DNA of 64,000 nucleotides from Coriaria nepalensis. Its lineage: Eukaryota > Streptophyta > Magnoliopsida > Cucurbitales > Coriariaceae. Below, piece after piece: positions 11,129 through 23,163 of the stretch; positions within the stretch are counted from its first letter, which is position 1; each line of letters begins with the position of its first letter. The notes under the pieces were generated by a model. It made no database searches and was not told the DNA's origin. It saw nothing but the letters and a program-made list of their open reading frames with translations. The DNA lies in assembly GCA_027186245.1 (NCBI GenBank), contig CP114481.1, positions 45,477,501 to 45,541,500 on the forward strand, in the 5' to 3' direction. Both the position numbers and the translations under genes were made by a program.

Positions 11129-13319
11129 GACTCATTGAAATTATTTTAAGGTTAAACGAATGCACACTTTCCTTGCATTGATCATTTGCAAGTTATGCAC
11201 AAAACTTTTGTTTGAAGTGCGAAATTAGAATTCGTTCGACTTGCTTTGAAATAAGATATTGACTTGAAATGACTCATTGAAATGATTTAAAGGTTAAACT
11301 AATGCACACATTCCTGGCATTGATCATTTCCAAGTTATGCACAAAACTTGTGTTTGAAGTGCGAAAATAGAATTCGTTCGACTTGCTTTGAAATAAGATA
11401 TTGACTTGAAATGACTCATTGAAATGATTTTAAGGTTAAACTAATGCACACATTCCTTCCATTGATCGTTTCCAAGTTATGCACAAAACGTGTGTTTGAA
11501 GAGCGAAAATAGAATTCGTTCGACTTGCTTCGAAATAAGTTATTGACTTTAAATGAGTCATTCGAATGATTTTGAAGGTTAAACGAATGCACACTTTCCT
11601 TGCACTGATCATTTGCAAGTTATGCACAAAACTTGTGTTTGGAGTGCAAAAATAGAATTCGTTCGACTTGCTTTGAAATAAGTTATTGACTTGAAATGAC
11701 TCATTCAAATGATTTTAAGGTTAAACGAATGCACACTTTCCCTGCATTGATCATTTCAAAGTTATGCACAAAACCTGTGTTTGGAGTGCAAAAATAGAAT
11801 TCGTTCGACTTGCTTTGAAATAGGATATTGACTTGAAATGACTCATTGAAATGATTTTAAGGTTAAACGAACGCACACATTCCGTGCATTGATCATTTGC
11901 AAGTTATGCACAAAACTTTTGTTTGAAGTGCGAAAATGGAATTCGTTCGACTTGCTTTGGAATAAGATATTGACTTGAATTGACTGATTGAAATGATTTT
12001 ATGATTAAACGAATGCACACTTTCCTTGCACTGATCATTTGCAAGTTATGCACAAAACTTTTGTTTGAAGTGCGAAAATAGAATTCGTTCGACTTGCTTT
12101 GAAATAAGTTATTGACTTGAAATGACTGATTGAAATGATTTTAAGGTTAAACGAATGCACACTTTCCTTGCACTAATCATTTGGAAGTTATGCACAAAAC
12201 TTGTGTTTGGAGTGCGAAAATAGAATTCGTTCGACTTGCTTTTAAATAAGTTATTGACTTGAAATGACTCATTCAAATGATTTTAAGGTTAAACGAATGC
12301 ACACTTTCCTTGCATTGATCATTTGCAAGTTATGCACAAAACTTGTGTTTGTAGTGTGAAATTAGAATTCGTTCGACTTGCTTTGGAATAAGATATTGAC
12401 TTGAATTGACTGATTGAAATGATTTTAAGGTTAAACGAATGCACACTTTCCTTGCATTGATCATTTGCAAGTTATGCACAAAACTTGTGTTTGGAGTGCC
12501 AAAATAGAATTCGTTCGACTTGCTTTGAAATAAGTTATTGACTTGAAATGACTCATTCAAATGATTTTAAGGTTAAACGAATGCACACTTTCCTTGCATT
12601 GATCATTTGCAAGTTATGCACAAAACTTGTGTTTGGAGTGCGAAAATAGAATTCGTTTGACTTGCTTTGAAATAATATATTGACTTGAAATGACTCCTTG
12701 GAAAGATTTTAAGGTTAAACTAATGCACACATTCCTTGCATTGATCATTTCCAAGTTATGCACAAAACTTGTGTTTGAAGTGCAAAAATAAAATTCGTTA
12801 GACTTGCTTTGAAATAAGTTATTGACTTGAAATGAGTCATTCAAATGATTTTGAGGTTAAACGAATGCACACTTTCCTTGCATTGATCATTTGCAAGTTA
12901 TGCACAAAACTTGTGTTTGGAGTGCCAAAATTGAATTAGTTCGAATTGCTTTGAAATATGTTATTGACTTGAAATGACTCATTAAAAAGATTTTAAGGTC
13001 AAACTAATGCACACATTCCTTGCATTGATCATTTCCAAGTTATGCACAAAACTTGTGTTTGAAGTGCAAAAATAGAATTCGTTCTACTTGCTTCGAAATA
13101 AGTTATTGACTTGAAATGAGTCGTTCAAATGATTTTAAGGTTAAACGAACGCACACTTTCCTTGCATTGATCATTTGCAAGTTATGCACAAAACTTTTGT
13201 TTGAAGTGCGAAAATAGAATTCGTTCGACTTGCTTTGGAATAAGAAATTGACTTGAAATGACTGATTGAAATGATTTTAAGGTTAAACGAATGCACACTT
13301 TCCTTGAACTGATCATTTG
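11129..13319. repeat. Heterogeneous satellite stretch
   Basis: Mixed A, B and C monomers with many private substitutions, for example GAACGCACAC near 11868 and 13146, AAGAAATTGAC near 13232 and GAAATAATATATTG near 12669. A single-base insertion gives TTTTGAAGG near 11571, the only indel in the first 19 kb. No long duplicated block was recognised here. Confidence 0.75.
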
Positions 13320-14090
13320 CAAGTTATGCACAAAACTTGTGTTTGGAGTGCAAAAATAGAATTCGTTCGACTTGCTTTGAAATAAGATATTGACTTGAAA
13401 TGACTCATTGAAATGATTTTAAGGTTAAACGAATGCGCACTTTCATTGTATTGATCATTTCCAGGTTATGCACAAAACTTGTGGTTGTAGTGCAAAAATA
13501 GAATTCGTTCGAATTGCTTTGAAATAAGTTATTGACTTGAAATGACTCATTCAAATCATTTTAAGGTTAAAGGAATGCACACTTTCTTTGCATTGATTAT
13601 TTGCAAGTTATGTACAAAACTTGTGTTTGGAGTGCAAAAATAGAATTGGTTCGACTTGCTTTGAAATAAGATACAGACTTGAAATGACTCATTGAAATGA
13701 TTATAAGGTTAAACGAATGCACACTTTCCGTGCATTGATCATTTGCAAGTTATGCACAAAACTTGTGTTTGTAGTGCCAAAATAGAATTCGTTCGACTTG
13801 CTTTGAAATAAGTTATTGACTTAAAATGACTGACTGGAATGATTTTAAGGTTAAACTAATGCACACTTTCCTTGCACTGATCATTTGCAAGTTTTGCACA
13901 AAACTTGTGTTTGGAGTACAAAAATAGAATTCGTTCGACTTGCTTTGAAATAAGTTATTGACTTGAAATGACTCATTCAAATGATTTTAAGGTTAAACGA
14001 ATGCACACTTTCCTTGCATTGATCATTTGCAAGTTATGCACAAAACTTTTTTTTGAAGTGCGAAAATATAATTCGTTCGACTTGCTTTGA
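13320..14090. repeat. 7-monomer duplication, copy 1
   Basis: Matches 14314-15084 at an offset of 994 bp. Shared rare variants are CAAATCATTTTAAGG, TTAAAGGAATG, CACTTTCTTTGCATTG, TATGTACAAAAC, GAATTGGTTCG (13648 and 14642), GATTATAAGG, CACTTTCCGTGC and CAAGTTTTGCAC. Confidence 0.8.
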
Positions 14091-14313
14091 AATAAGATAT
14101 TGACTTGGAATGACTGATTGAAATGATTTTAAGGTTAAACGAATGCACACTTTCCTTGCACTGATCATTTGCAAGTTATGCACAAAACTTTTGTTTGAAG
14201 TGCGAGAATAGAATTCGTTCGACTTGCTTTGAAATAAGATATTGACTTGAAATGACAGATTGAAATGATTTTTAGGTTAAACGAATGCACACTTTCCTTG
14301 CACTGATCATTTG

Positions 14314-15084
14314 CAAGTTATGCACAAAACTTGTGTTTGGAGTGCAAAAATAGAATTAGTTCGACTTGCTTTGAAATAAGATATTGACTTGGAATGACTC
14401 ATTGAAATGATTTTAAGGTTAAACGAATGCGCACTTTCATTGCATTGATCATTTCCAAGTTATGCACAAAACTTGTGGTTGTAGTGCAAAAATAGAATTC
14501 GTTCGAATTGCTTTGAAATAAGTTATTGACTTGAAATGACTCATTCAAATCATTTTAAGGTTAAAGGAATGCACACTTTCTTTGCATTGATCATTTGCAA
14601 GTTATGTACAAAACTTGTGTTTGGAGTGCAAAAATAGAATTGGTTCGACTTGCTTTGAAATAAGATACTGACTTGAAATGACTCATTGAAATGATTATAA
14701 GGTTAAACGAATGCACACTTTCCGTGCATTGATCATTTGCAAGTTATGCACAAAACTTGTGCTTGTAGTGCAAAAATAGAATTCGTTCGACTTGCTTTGA
14801 AATAAGTTATTGACTTAAAATGACTGACTGGAATGATTTTAAGGTTAAACAAATGCAGACTTTCCTTGCACTGATCATTTGCAAGTTTTGCACAAAACTT
14901 GTGTTTGGAGTACAAAAATAGAATTCGTTCGACTTGCTTTGAAATAAGTTATTGACTTGAAATGACTCATTCAAATGATTTTAAGGTTAAACGAATGCAC
15001 ACTTTCCTTGCATTGATCATTTGCAAGTTATGCACAAAACTTTTGTTTGAAGTGCGAAAATAGAATTCGTTCGACTTGCTTTGA
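14314..15084. repeat. 7-monomer duplication, copy 2
   Basis: Repeats the variant order of 13320-14090. Small private changes separate the copies, for example ATACAGACTTG near 13671 against ATACTGACTTG near 14665. The second copy then joins B- and C-type monomers. Confidence 0.8.
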
Positions 15085-15999
15085 AATAAAATATTGACTT
15101 GAAATGACTCATTGAAATGATTTTAAGGTTAAACTAATGCACACATTCCTTGCATTGATCATTTCCAAGTTATGCACAAAACTTGTGTTTGAAGTGCGAA
15201 AATAGAATTAGTTCAACTTGCTTTGAAATAAGATATTGACTTGGAATGACTCATTGAAATGATTTTAAGGTTAAACGAATGCGCACTTTCATTGTATTGA
15301 TCATTTCCAAGTTATGCACAAAACTTGTGGTTGTAGTGCAAAAATAGAATTCGTTCGAATTGCTTTGAAATAAGTTATTGACTTGAAATGACTCATTCAA
15401 ATGATTTTAACGTTAAACGAATGCACACTTTCCTTGCACTGATCATTTGCAAGTTATGCACAAAACTTTTGTTTGAAGTGCGAAAATAGAATTCGTTCGA
15501 CTTGCTTTGAAAGAAGATATTGACTTGAAATGACTGATTGAAATGATTTTAAGGTTAAACGAATGCACACTTTCCTTGCACTGATCATTTGCAAGTTATG
15601 CACAAAACTTGTGTTTGGAGTGCAAAAATAGAATTAGTTCGACTTGCTTTGAAATAAGATATTGACTTGGAATGACTCATTGAAATGATTTTAAGGTTAA
15701 ACGAATGCGCACTTTCATTGCATTGATCATTTCCAAGTTATGCACAAAACTTGTGGTTGTACTGCAAAAATAGAATTCGTTCGAATTGCTTTGAAATAAG
15801 TTATTGACTTGAAATGACTCATTCAAATGATTTTAAGGTTAAACGAATGCACACTTTCCTTGCACTGATCATTTGCAAGTTATGCACAAAACTTGCGTTT
15901 GAAGTGCGAAAATAGAATTCGTTCGACTTGCTTCGAAATAAGATATTGACTTGGAATGACTCATTGAAAATATTTTAAGGTTAAACTGATGCACACTTT
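15085..15999. repeat. A, B, C and D satellite monomers
   Basis: Includes D-type GCGCACTTTCATTG monomers near 15280 and 15708, like those of the left domain. Private changes include TTTGAAAGAAG near 15508. No gene or mobile element is seen. Confidence 0.75.
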
Positions 16000-16760
16000 C
16001 CTTGCATTGATCGTTTGCAAGTTATGCACAAAACTTGTGTTTGGAGTGCGAAAATAGAATTCGTTCGACTTGCTTTGAAATAAGTTATTGACTTGAAATG
16101 ACTCAGTGAAATGATTTTAAGGTTAAACGAATGCACACTTTCCTTGCACTGATCATTTGCAAGTTATGCACAAAACTTGTGTTTGAAGTGCGAAAATAGA
16201 ATTCGTTCGACTTGCTTTGAAATTAGATATTGACTTAAAATGACTCATTGAAATGATTTTAAGGTTAAACTAATGCACAGATTCCTTGCATTGATCATTT
16301 CCAAGTTATGCACAAAACTTGTGTTTGAAGTGCGAATATAGAATTCGTTCGACTTGCTTCAAAATAAAATATTGACTTGAAATGCCTCATTGAAATGATT
16401 TTAAGGTTAAACGAATGCACACTTTCATTGCATTGATCATTTGCAAGTTATGCACAAAAATTGTGTTTGTAGTGCAAAAATAGAATTCGTTCGACTTGCT
16501 TTGAAATAAGTTATTGACTTGAAATGACTGATTGAAATGATTTTAAGGTTAAACGAATGCACACTTTCCTTGCTTTGATCATTTGCAAGTTATGCACAAA
16601 ACTTGTGTTTGGAGTGCGAAAATAGAATTCGTTCGACTTGCTTTGAAATAAGATATTGACTTGAAATGACTCATTGAAAAGATTTTAAGGTTAAACTAAT
16701 GCACACATTCCTTGCATTGATCATTTCCAAGTTATGCACAAAACTTGTGTTTGAAGTGCG
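16000..16760. repeat. 9-monomer duplication, copy 1
   Basis: Matches 17278-18038 at an offset of 1278 bp. Shared variants are GCGAATATAGA, GAAATGCCTCATTG (16381 and 17659), CACAAAAATTGTG and CCTTGCTTTGATC. Several substitutions separate the two, so this pair looks older than the large right-hand duplications. Confidence 0.75.
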
Positions 16761-16999
16761 AATATAGAATTCGTTCGACTTGCTTTGAAATAAGATATTG
16801 ACTTGAAATGACTCATTGAAAAGATTTTAAGGTTAAACTAATGCACACATTCCTTGCATTGATCATTTCCAAGTTATGCACAAAACTTGTGTTTGTAGTG
16901 CAAAAATAGAATTCGTTCGAATTGCTTTGAAATATGTTATTGACTTGAAATGACTCATTGAAAAGATTTTAAGGTTAAACTAATGCACACATTCCTTGC

Positions 17000-18038
17000 A
17001 TTGATCATTTCCAAGTTATGCACAAAACCTGTGTTTGAAGTGCAAAAATAGAATTCGTTCGACTTGCTTTGAAATAAGTTATTGACTTGAAATGACTCAT
17101 TCAAATGATTTTGAAGTTAAACGAATGCACACTTTCCTTGCATTGATCATTTGCAAGTTATGCACAAAACTTTTGTTTGAAGTGCAAAAATAGAATTCGT
17201 TCGACTTGCTTTGAAATAAGTTATTGACTTGAAATGACTCATTCAAATGATTTCAAGGTTAAACGAATGCACACTTTCCTTGCATTGATCATTTGCAAGT
17301 TATGCACAAAACTTGTGTTTGGAGTGCGAAAATAGAATTCGTTCGACTTGCTTTGAAATAAGTTATTGACTTAAAATGAATCTGTGAAATGATTTTAAGG
17401 TTAAACGAATGCACACTTTCCTTGCACTGATCATTTGCATGTTATGCACAAAACTTGTGTTTGAAGTGCGAAAATAGAATTCGTTCGACTTGCTTTGAAA
17501 TCAGATATTGACTTGAAATGACTCATTGAAATGATTTTAAGGTTAAACTAATGCACACATTCCTTGCATTGATCATTTCCAAGTTATGCACAAAACTTGT
17601 GTTTGAAGTGCGAATATAGAGTTCGTTCGACTTGCTTTGAAATAAGATATTGACTTGAAATGCCTCATTGAAATGATTTTAAGGTTAAACGAATGCACAC
17701 TTTCATTGCATTGATCATTTGCAAGTTATGCACAAAAATTGTGTTTGTAGTGCAAAAATAGAATTCGTTCGACTTGCTTTGAAATAAGTTATTGAGTTGA
17801 AATGACTGATTGAAATGATTTTAAGGTTAAACGAATGCACACTTTCCTTGCTTTGATCATTTGCAAGTTATGCACAAAACTTGTGTTTGGAGTGCGAAAA
17901 TAGAATTCGCTCGACTTGCTTTGAAATAAGATATTGACTTGAAATGACTCATTGAAAAGATTTTAAGGTTAAACTAATGCACACATTCCATGCATTGATC
18001 ATTTCCAAGTTATGCACAAAACTTGTGTTTGAAGTGCA
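17000..18038. repeat. Middle copy of overlapping 9- and 7-monomer duplications
   Basis: 17278-18038 repeats 16000-16760 (1278 bp apart). 17000-17760 is in turn repeated at 17994-18754 (994 bp apart). Markers include GATTTCAAGG and GAAATGCCTCATTG, which is found at 16381, 17659 and 18653. The differing offsets show two separate rearrangements rather than one regular unit. Confidence 0.75.
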
Positions 18039-19712
18039 AAAATAGAATTCGTTCGACTTGCTTTGAAATAAGTTATTGACTTGAAATGAGTCATTCAAAT
18101 GATTTTGAGGTTAAACGAATGCACACTTTCCTTGCATTGATCATTTGCAAGTTATGCACAAAACTATTGTTTGAAGTGCAAAAATAGAATTTGTTCGAGT
18201 TGCTTTGAAATAAGTTATTGACTTGAAACGACTCATTCAAATGATTTCAAGGTTAAACGAATGCACACTTTCCTTGCATTGATCATTTGCAAGTTATGCA
18301 CAAAACTTGTGTTTGGAGTGCGAAAATAGAATTCATTCGACTTGCTTTGAAATAAGTTATTGACTTGAAATGACTCAGTGAAATGATTTTAAGGTTAAAC
18401 GAATGCACACTTTCCTTGCACTGATCATTTGCAAGTTATGCACAAAACTTGTGTTTGAAGTGCGAAAATAGAATTCGTTCAACTTGCTTTGAAATCAGAT
18501 ATTGACTTGAAATGACTCATTGAAATGATTTTAAGGTTAAACTAATGCACACATTCCTTGCATTGATCATTTCCAAGTTATGCACAAAACTTGTGTTTGA
18601 AGTGCGAATATAGAATTTGTTCGTCTTGCTTCGAAATAAGATATTGACTTGAAATGCCTCATTGAAATGATTTTAAGGTTAAACGAATGCACACTTTCAT
18701 TGCATAGATCATTTGCAAGTTATGCACAAAACTTGTGTTTGTAGTGCAAAAATAGAATTCGGTCGAATTGCTTTCGAATAAGTTATTTACTTGAAATGAC
18801 TGATTCAAATGATTTTAATGTTAAACGAATGCACACTTTCCTTGCATTGATCATTTGCAAGTTATGCACAAAACTTTTGTTTCAAGTGCAAAAATAGAAT
18901 TCGTTCGACTTGCTTTGAAATAAGTTATTGACTTGAAATGACTCATTCAAATGATTTCAAGGTTAAACGAATGCACACTTTCCTTGCATTGATCATTTGC
19001 AAGTTATGCACAAAACTTTTGTTTGAAGTGCGAAAATAGAATTCGTTCGACTTGCTTTGGAATAAGATATTGACTTGAATTGACTGATTGAAATGATTTT
19101 AAGGTTAAACGAATGCACACTTTCCTTGCACTGATCATTTGCAAGTTATGCACAAAACTTTTGTTTGAAGTGCGAAAATAGAATTCGTTCGACTTGCTTT
19201 GGAATAAGATATTGACTTGAAATGACTCATTCAAATGATTTTAAGGTTAAACGAATGCACACTTTCCTTGCATTGATCATTTGCAAGTTATGCACAAAAC
19301 TTTTGTATGAAGTGCGAAAATAGAATTCGTTCGACTAGCTTTGAAATAAGTTATTGACTTGAAATGACTCATTCAAATGATTTTAGGTTAAACGAATGCA
19401 CACTTTCCTTGCACTGATCATTTCCAAGTTATGCACAAAACTTTTGTTTGAAGTGCGAAAATAGAATTCGTTCGACTTGCTTTGAAATAAGTTATTAACT
19501 TGAAATGACTCATCCAAATGATTTTAAGGTTAAACGAATGCACAATTTCGTTGCATTGATCATTTGCCAGTTATGCACAAAACTTGTGTTTGGAGTGTGA
19601 AAATAGAATTCGTTCGACTTGCCTTGAAATAATATATTGACTTGAAATGACTCCTTGAAAAGATTTAAAGGTTAAACTAATGCACACTTTCCTTGCATTG
19701 ATCATTTCCAAG
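18039..19712. repeat. Satellite with last 7-monomer copy and heterogeneous monomers
   Basis: The part to about 18754 is the downstream copy of the 994-bp duplication. After that, monomers carry private changes such as GGTCGAATTGCTTTCGAATAAG near 18761. A one-base deletion gives GATTTTAGGTTAAAC near 19381. Confidence 0.75.
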
Positions 19713-20489
19713 TTATGCACAAAACTTGTGTTTGAAGTGCAAAAATAGAATTCGTTCGACTTGCTTTGAAATAAGTTATTGACTTGAAATGAGTCATTCA
19801 AATGATTTTGAGGTTAAACGAATGCAAACTTTCCTTGCATTGATCATTTGCAAGTTATGCACAAAACTTTTGTTTGAAGTGCGAAAATAGAATTCGTTCG
19901 ACTTGCTTTGAAATAAGATATTGACTTGAAATGACTCATTGAAAAGATTTTAAGGTTAAACGAATGCACACATTCCTTGCATTGATCATTTCCAAGTTAT
20001 GCACAAAACTTGTGTTTGTAGTGCAAAAATAGAATTTGTTCGACTTGCTTTGAAATATGTTATTGACTTGAAATGACTCATTGAAAAGATTTTAAGGTTA
20101 AACTAATGCACACATTCCTGGCATTGATCATTTCCAAGTTATGCACAAAACTTGTGTTTGAAGTGCGAAAATAGAATTCGTTCGACTTGCTTTGAAATAA
20201 GATATTGACTTGAAATGCCTCAATGAAATGATTTTAAGGTTAAACGAATGCACACTTTCATGGCATTGATCATTTGCAAGTTATGCACAAAAATTGTGTT
20301 TGTAGTGCAAAAATAGAATTCGTTCGACTTGCTTTGAAATAAGTTATTGACTTGAAATGACACATTCAAATGATTTTAAGGTTAAACGAATGCACACTTT
20401 CCTTGCATTGATCATTTGCAAGTTATGCGCAGAACTTGTGTTTGGAGTGCGAAAATAGAATTCGTTCAACTTGCTTTGAAATAATATAT

Positions 20490-20567
20490 TGACTTGAAAT
20501 GACTCCTTGAAAAGATTTTAAGGTTAAATGACTTGAAATGACTGATTGAAATGATTTTAAGGTTAAA
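20490..20567 (+). repeat. 39-bp sub-monomer tandem duplication
   Basis: The segment beginning TGACTTGAAATGACT and ending GGTTAAA occurs twice in a row, at 20490-20528 and 20529-20567, making this monomer 181 bp long. The halves differ at three positions (CCTTGAAAAG against GATTGAAATG), each matching a different monomer type. That suggests an out-of-register exchange between two types rather than simple slippage. The same event is present at 23941-24018. Confidence 0.9.
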
Positions 20568-21576
20568 CGAATGCACACTTTCCTTGAACTGATCATTTGC
20601 AAGTTATGCACAAAACTTGTGTTTGGAGTGCAAAAATAGAATTCGTTCGACTTGCTTTGAAATAAGTTATTGACTTGAAATGACTCATTCAAATGATTTT
20701 AAGGTTAAACGAATGCACACTTTCCTTGCATTGATTATTTCCAAGTTATGCACAAAACTTTTGTTTGAAGTGAGAAAATAGAATTCGTTCGACTTGCTTT
20801 GAAATAAAATATTGACTTGAAATGACTCATTGAAATGATTTTAAGGTTAAATTAATGCACACATTCCTGGCATTGATCATTCCCAAGTTATGCACAAAAC
20901 TTGTGTTTAAAGTGCGAAAATAGAATTCGTTCGACTTGCTTTGAAATAAGTTATTGACTTGAAATGACTCATTGAAATGATTTTAAGGTTAAACGAATGC
21001 ACACTTTCCATGCATTGACCATTTGCAAGTTATGCACAAAAATTTTGTTTGAAGTGCGAAAATAGAATTCGTTCGACTTGCTTTGGAATAAAATATTGAC
21101 TTGAAATGACTGATTGAAATGATTTTAAGGTTAAACGAATGCACACTTTCCTTGAACTGATCATTTGCAAGTTATCCACAAAACTTGTGTTTAGAGTGCA
21201 AAAATAGAATTCGTTCGACTTGCTTTGAAATAAGTTATTGACTTGAAATGACTCATTCAAATGATTTTAAGGTTAAACGAATGCACACTTTCCTTGCATT
21301 GATCATTTCCAAGTTATGCACAAAACTTTTGTTTGAAGTGCGAAAATAGAATTCGTTCGACTTGCTTTGAAATAAGATATTGACTTAAATTGACTGATTG
21401 AAATGATTTTAAGGTTAAACTAATGCACACATTCCTTGCGTTGATCATTTCCAAGTTATGCACAAAACTTGTGTTTGGAGTGCCAAAATAGAATTCGTTC
21501 GACTTGCTTTGAAATAAGTTATTGACTTGAAATGACTCATTCAAATGGTTTTAAGGTTAAACGAATGCACAATTTC

Positions 21577-21590
21577 CTTGCATGCATTGA
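21577..21590 (+). repeat. 4-bp TGCA duplication
   Basis: CTTGCATTG has become CTTGCATGCATTG, adding 4 bp. The same insertion is at about 25170-25181 in copy 2 of the block, 3593 bp away. The related monomer near 33270, which shares the CACAATTTCC variant, lacks it, so the insertion marks only this pair. Confidence 0.9.
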
Positions 21591-22181
21591 TCATTTGCAA
21601 GTTATGCACAAAAATTTTGTTTGAAGTGCGAAAGTAGAATTCGTTCGACTTGCTTTGGAATAAGATATTGACTTGAAATGACTGATTGAAATGATTTTAA
21701 GGTTAAACGAATGAACACTTTGCTTGAACTGATCATTTGCAAGTTATGCACAAAACTTGTGTTTGGAGTGCAAAAATAGAATTCGTTCGACTTGCTTTGA
21801 AATAAGTTATTGATTTGAAATGACTCATTCAAATGATTTTAAGGTTAAACGAATGCACACTTTCCTTGCATTGATTATTTCCAAGTTATGCACAAAACTT
21901 TTGTTTGAAGTGAGAAAATAGAATTCGTTCGACTTGCTTGGGAATAAGATATTGTCTTAAATTGACTGATTGAAATGATTTTAAGGTTAAACGAATGCAC
22001 ACTTTCCTTGCACTGATCATTTGCAAGTTATGCACAAAACTTGTGTTTGGAGTGCCAAAATAGAGTTCGTTCGACTTGCTTTGAAATAAGTTATTGACTT
22101 GAAATGACTCATTCAAATGATTTTAAGGTTAAACGAATGCACACTTTCCTTGCATTGATCATTTGCAAGTTATGCACAAAA

Positions 22182-23030
22182 CTTTTGTTTGGAGTGCGAA
22201 AATAGAATTCGTTCGACTTGCTTTGAAATAAGATATTGAGTTGAAATGACTCATTGAAATGATTTTAAGGTTAATCTAATGCACACATTCCTGGCATTGA
22301 TCATTCTCAAGTTATGCACAAAACCTGTGTTTGAAGTGCGAAAATAGAATTCGTTCGACTTGCTTCGAAATAAGTTATTGACTTGAAATGACTCATTGAA
22401 ATGATTTTAAGGTTAAACGAATGCACACTTTCCTTGCACTGATCATTTGCAAGTTATGCACAAAACTTTTGTTTGAAGTGCGAAAATAGAATTCGTTCGA
22501 CTTGCTTTGAAATAAGTTATTGACTTGAAATGACTGATTGAAATGATTTTAAGGTTAAACGAATGCACACTTTCCTTGCACTGATCATTTGCAAGTTATG
22601 CACAAAACTTATGTTTGGAGTGCCAAAATAGAATTCGTTCGACTTGCTTTGAAATAAGTTATTGACTTCAAATGACTCAATCAAATGATTTTAAGGTTAA
22701 ACGAATCAACACTTTCCTTGCATTGATCATTTGCAAGGTATGCACAAAACTTTTGTTTGGAGTGCGAAAATAGAATTCGTTCGACTTGCTTTGAAATAAG
22801 ATATTGAGTTGAAATGACTGATTGAAATGATTTTAAGGTTAAACTAATGCACATATTCCTGGCATTGATCATTCCCAAGTTATGCACAAAACTTGTGTTT
22901 GAAGTGCGAAAATAGAATTCGTTCGACTTGCTTTGAAATAAGATATTGACTTGAAATGCCTCAATGAAATGATTTTAAGGTTAAACGAATGCACACTTTC
23001 ATGGCATTGATCATTTGCAAGTTATGCACA
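22182..23030. repeat. 568-bp four-monomer unit, first tandem occurrence
   Basis: Two successive units start at 22182 and 22750, both in phase on CTTTTGTTTGGAGTGCG. Each has the order: GATATTGAGTTG monomer; ACTAATG...CCTGGCATTG monomer with TTCTCAAG or TTCCCAAG; a GTTATTGAC monomer; an A- or B-like monomer. The 568-bp spacing recurs at 26059/26627, 30179/30747 and in the duplicated copies near 34.3 and 41.8 kb. Confidence 0.7.
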
Positions 23031-23163
23031 AAAATTGTGTTTGTAGTGCAAAAATAGAATTCGTTCGACTTGCTTTGAAATAAGTTATTGACTTGAAATG
23101 ACTCATTGAAATGATTTTAAGGTTAAACGAATGCACACTTTCCTTGCACTGATCATTTGCAAG
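22941..23163. repeat. Junction between the two large block copies
   Basis: About one and a half ordinary monomers, including the GCCTCAATG type, separate the end of copy 1 from the start of copy 2. No unique sequence marks the junction, as expected for exchange within an array. Confidence 0.7.

Larger units (their letters stand above)
19713..22940. repeat. Large duplicated block, copy 1 (about 3.2 kb)
   Basis: Copy 2 lies at 23164-26818. Shared rare markers, in order, are CGAATGCAAACTTTCC, GAAATGCCTCAATG, CAAGTTATGCGCAGAAC, the 39-bp internal duplication at 20490-20567, TTATCCACA near 21172, and CTTGCATGCATTG near 21577. Offsets step from 3451 to 3593 to 3877 bp, because copy 2 gained one monomer and then two. 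The markers leave no doubt about the shared origin. Confidence 0.88.

Noticed and set aside
21172..21180. Perfect bacterial DnaA-box sequence TTATCCACA (also 24765, 27751, 37127, 44652)
   Set aside because: It is a single-base variant of the common TTATGCACA of the monomer, present in copies of one lineage. Nothing else suggests a bacterial origin of replication.
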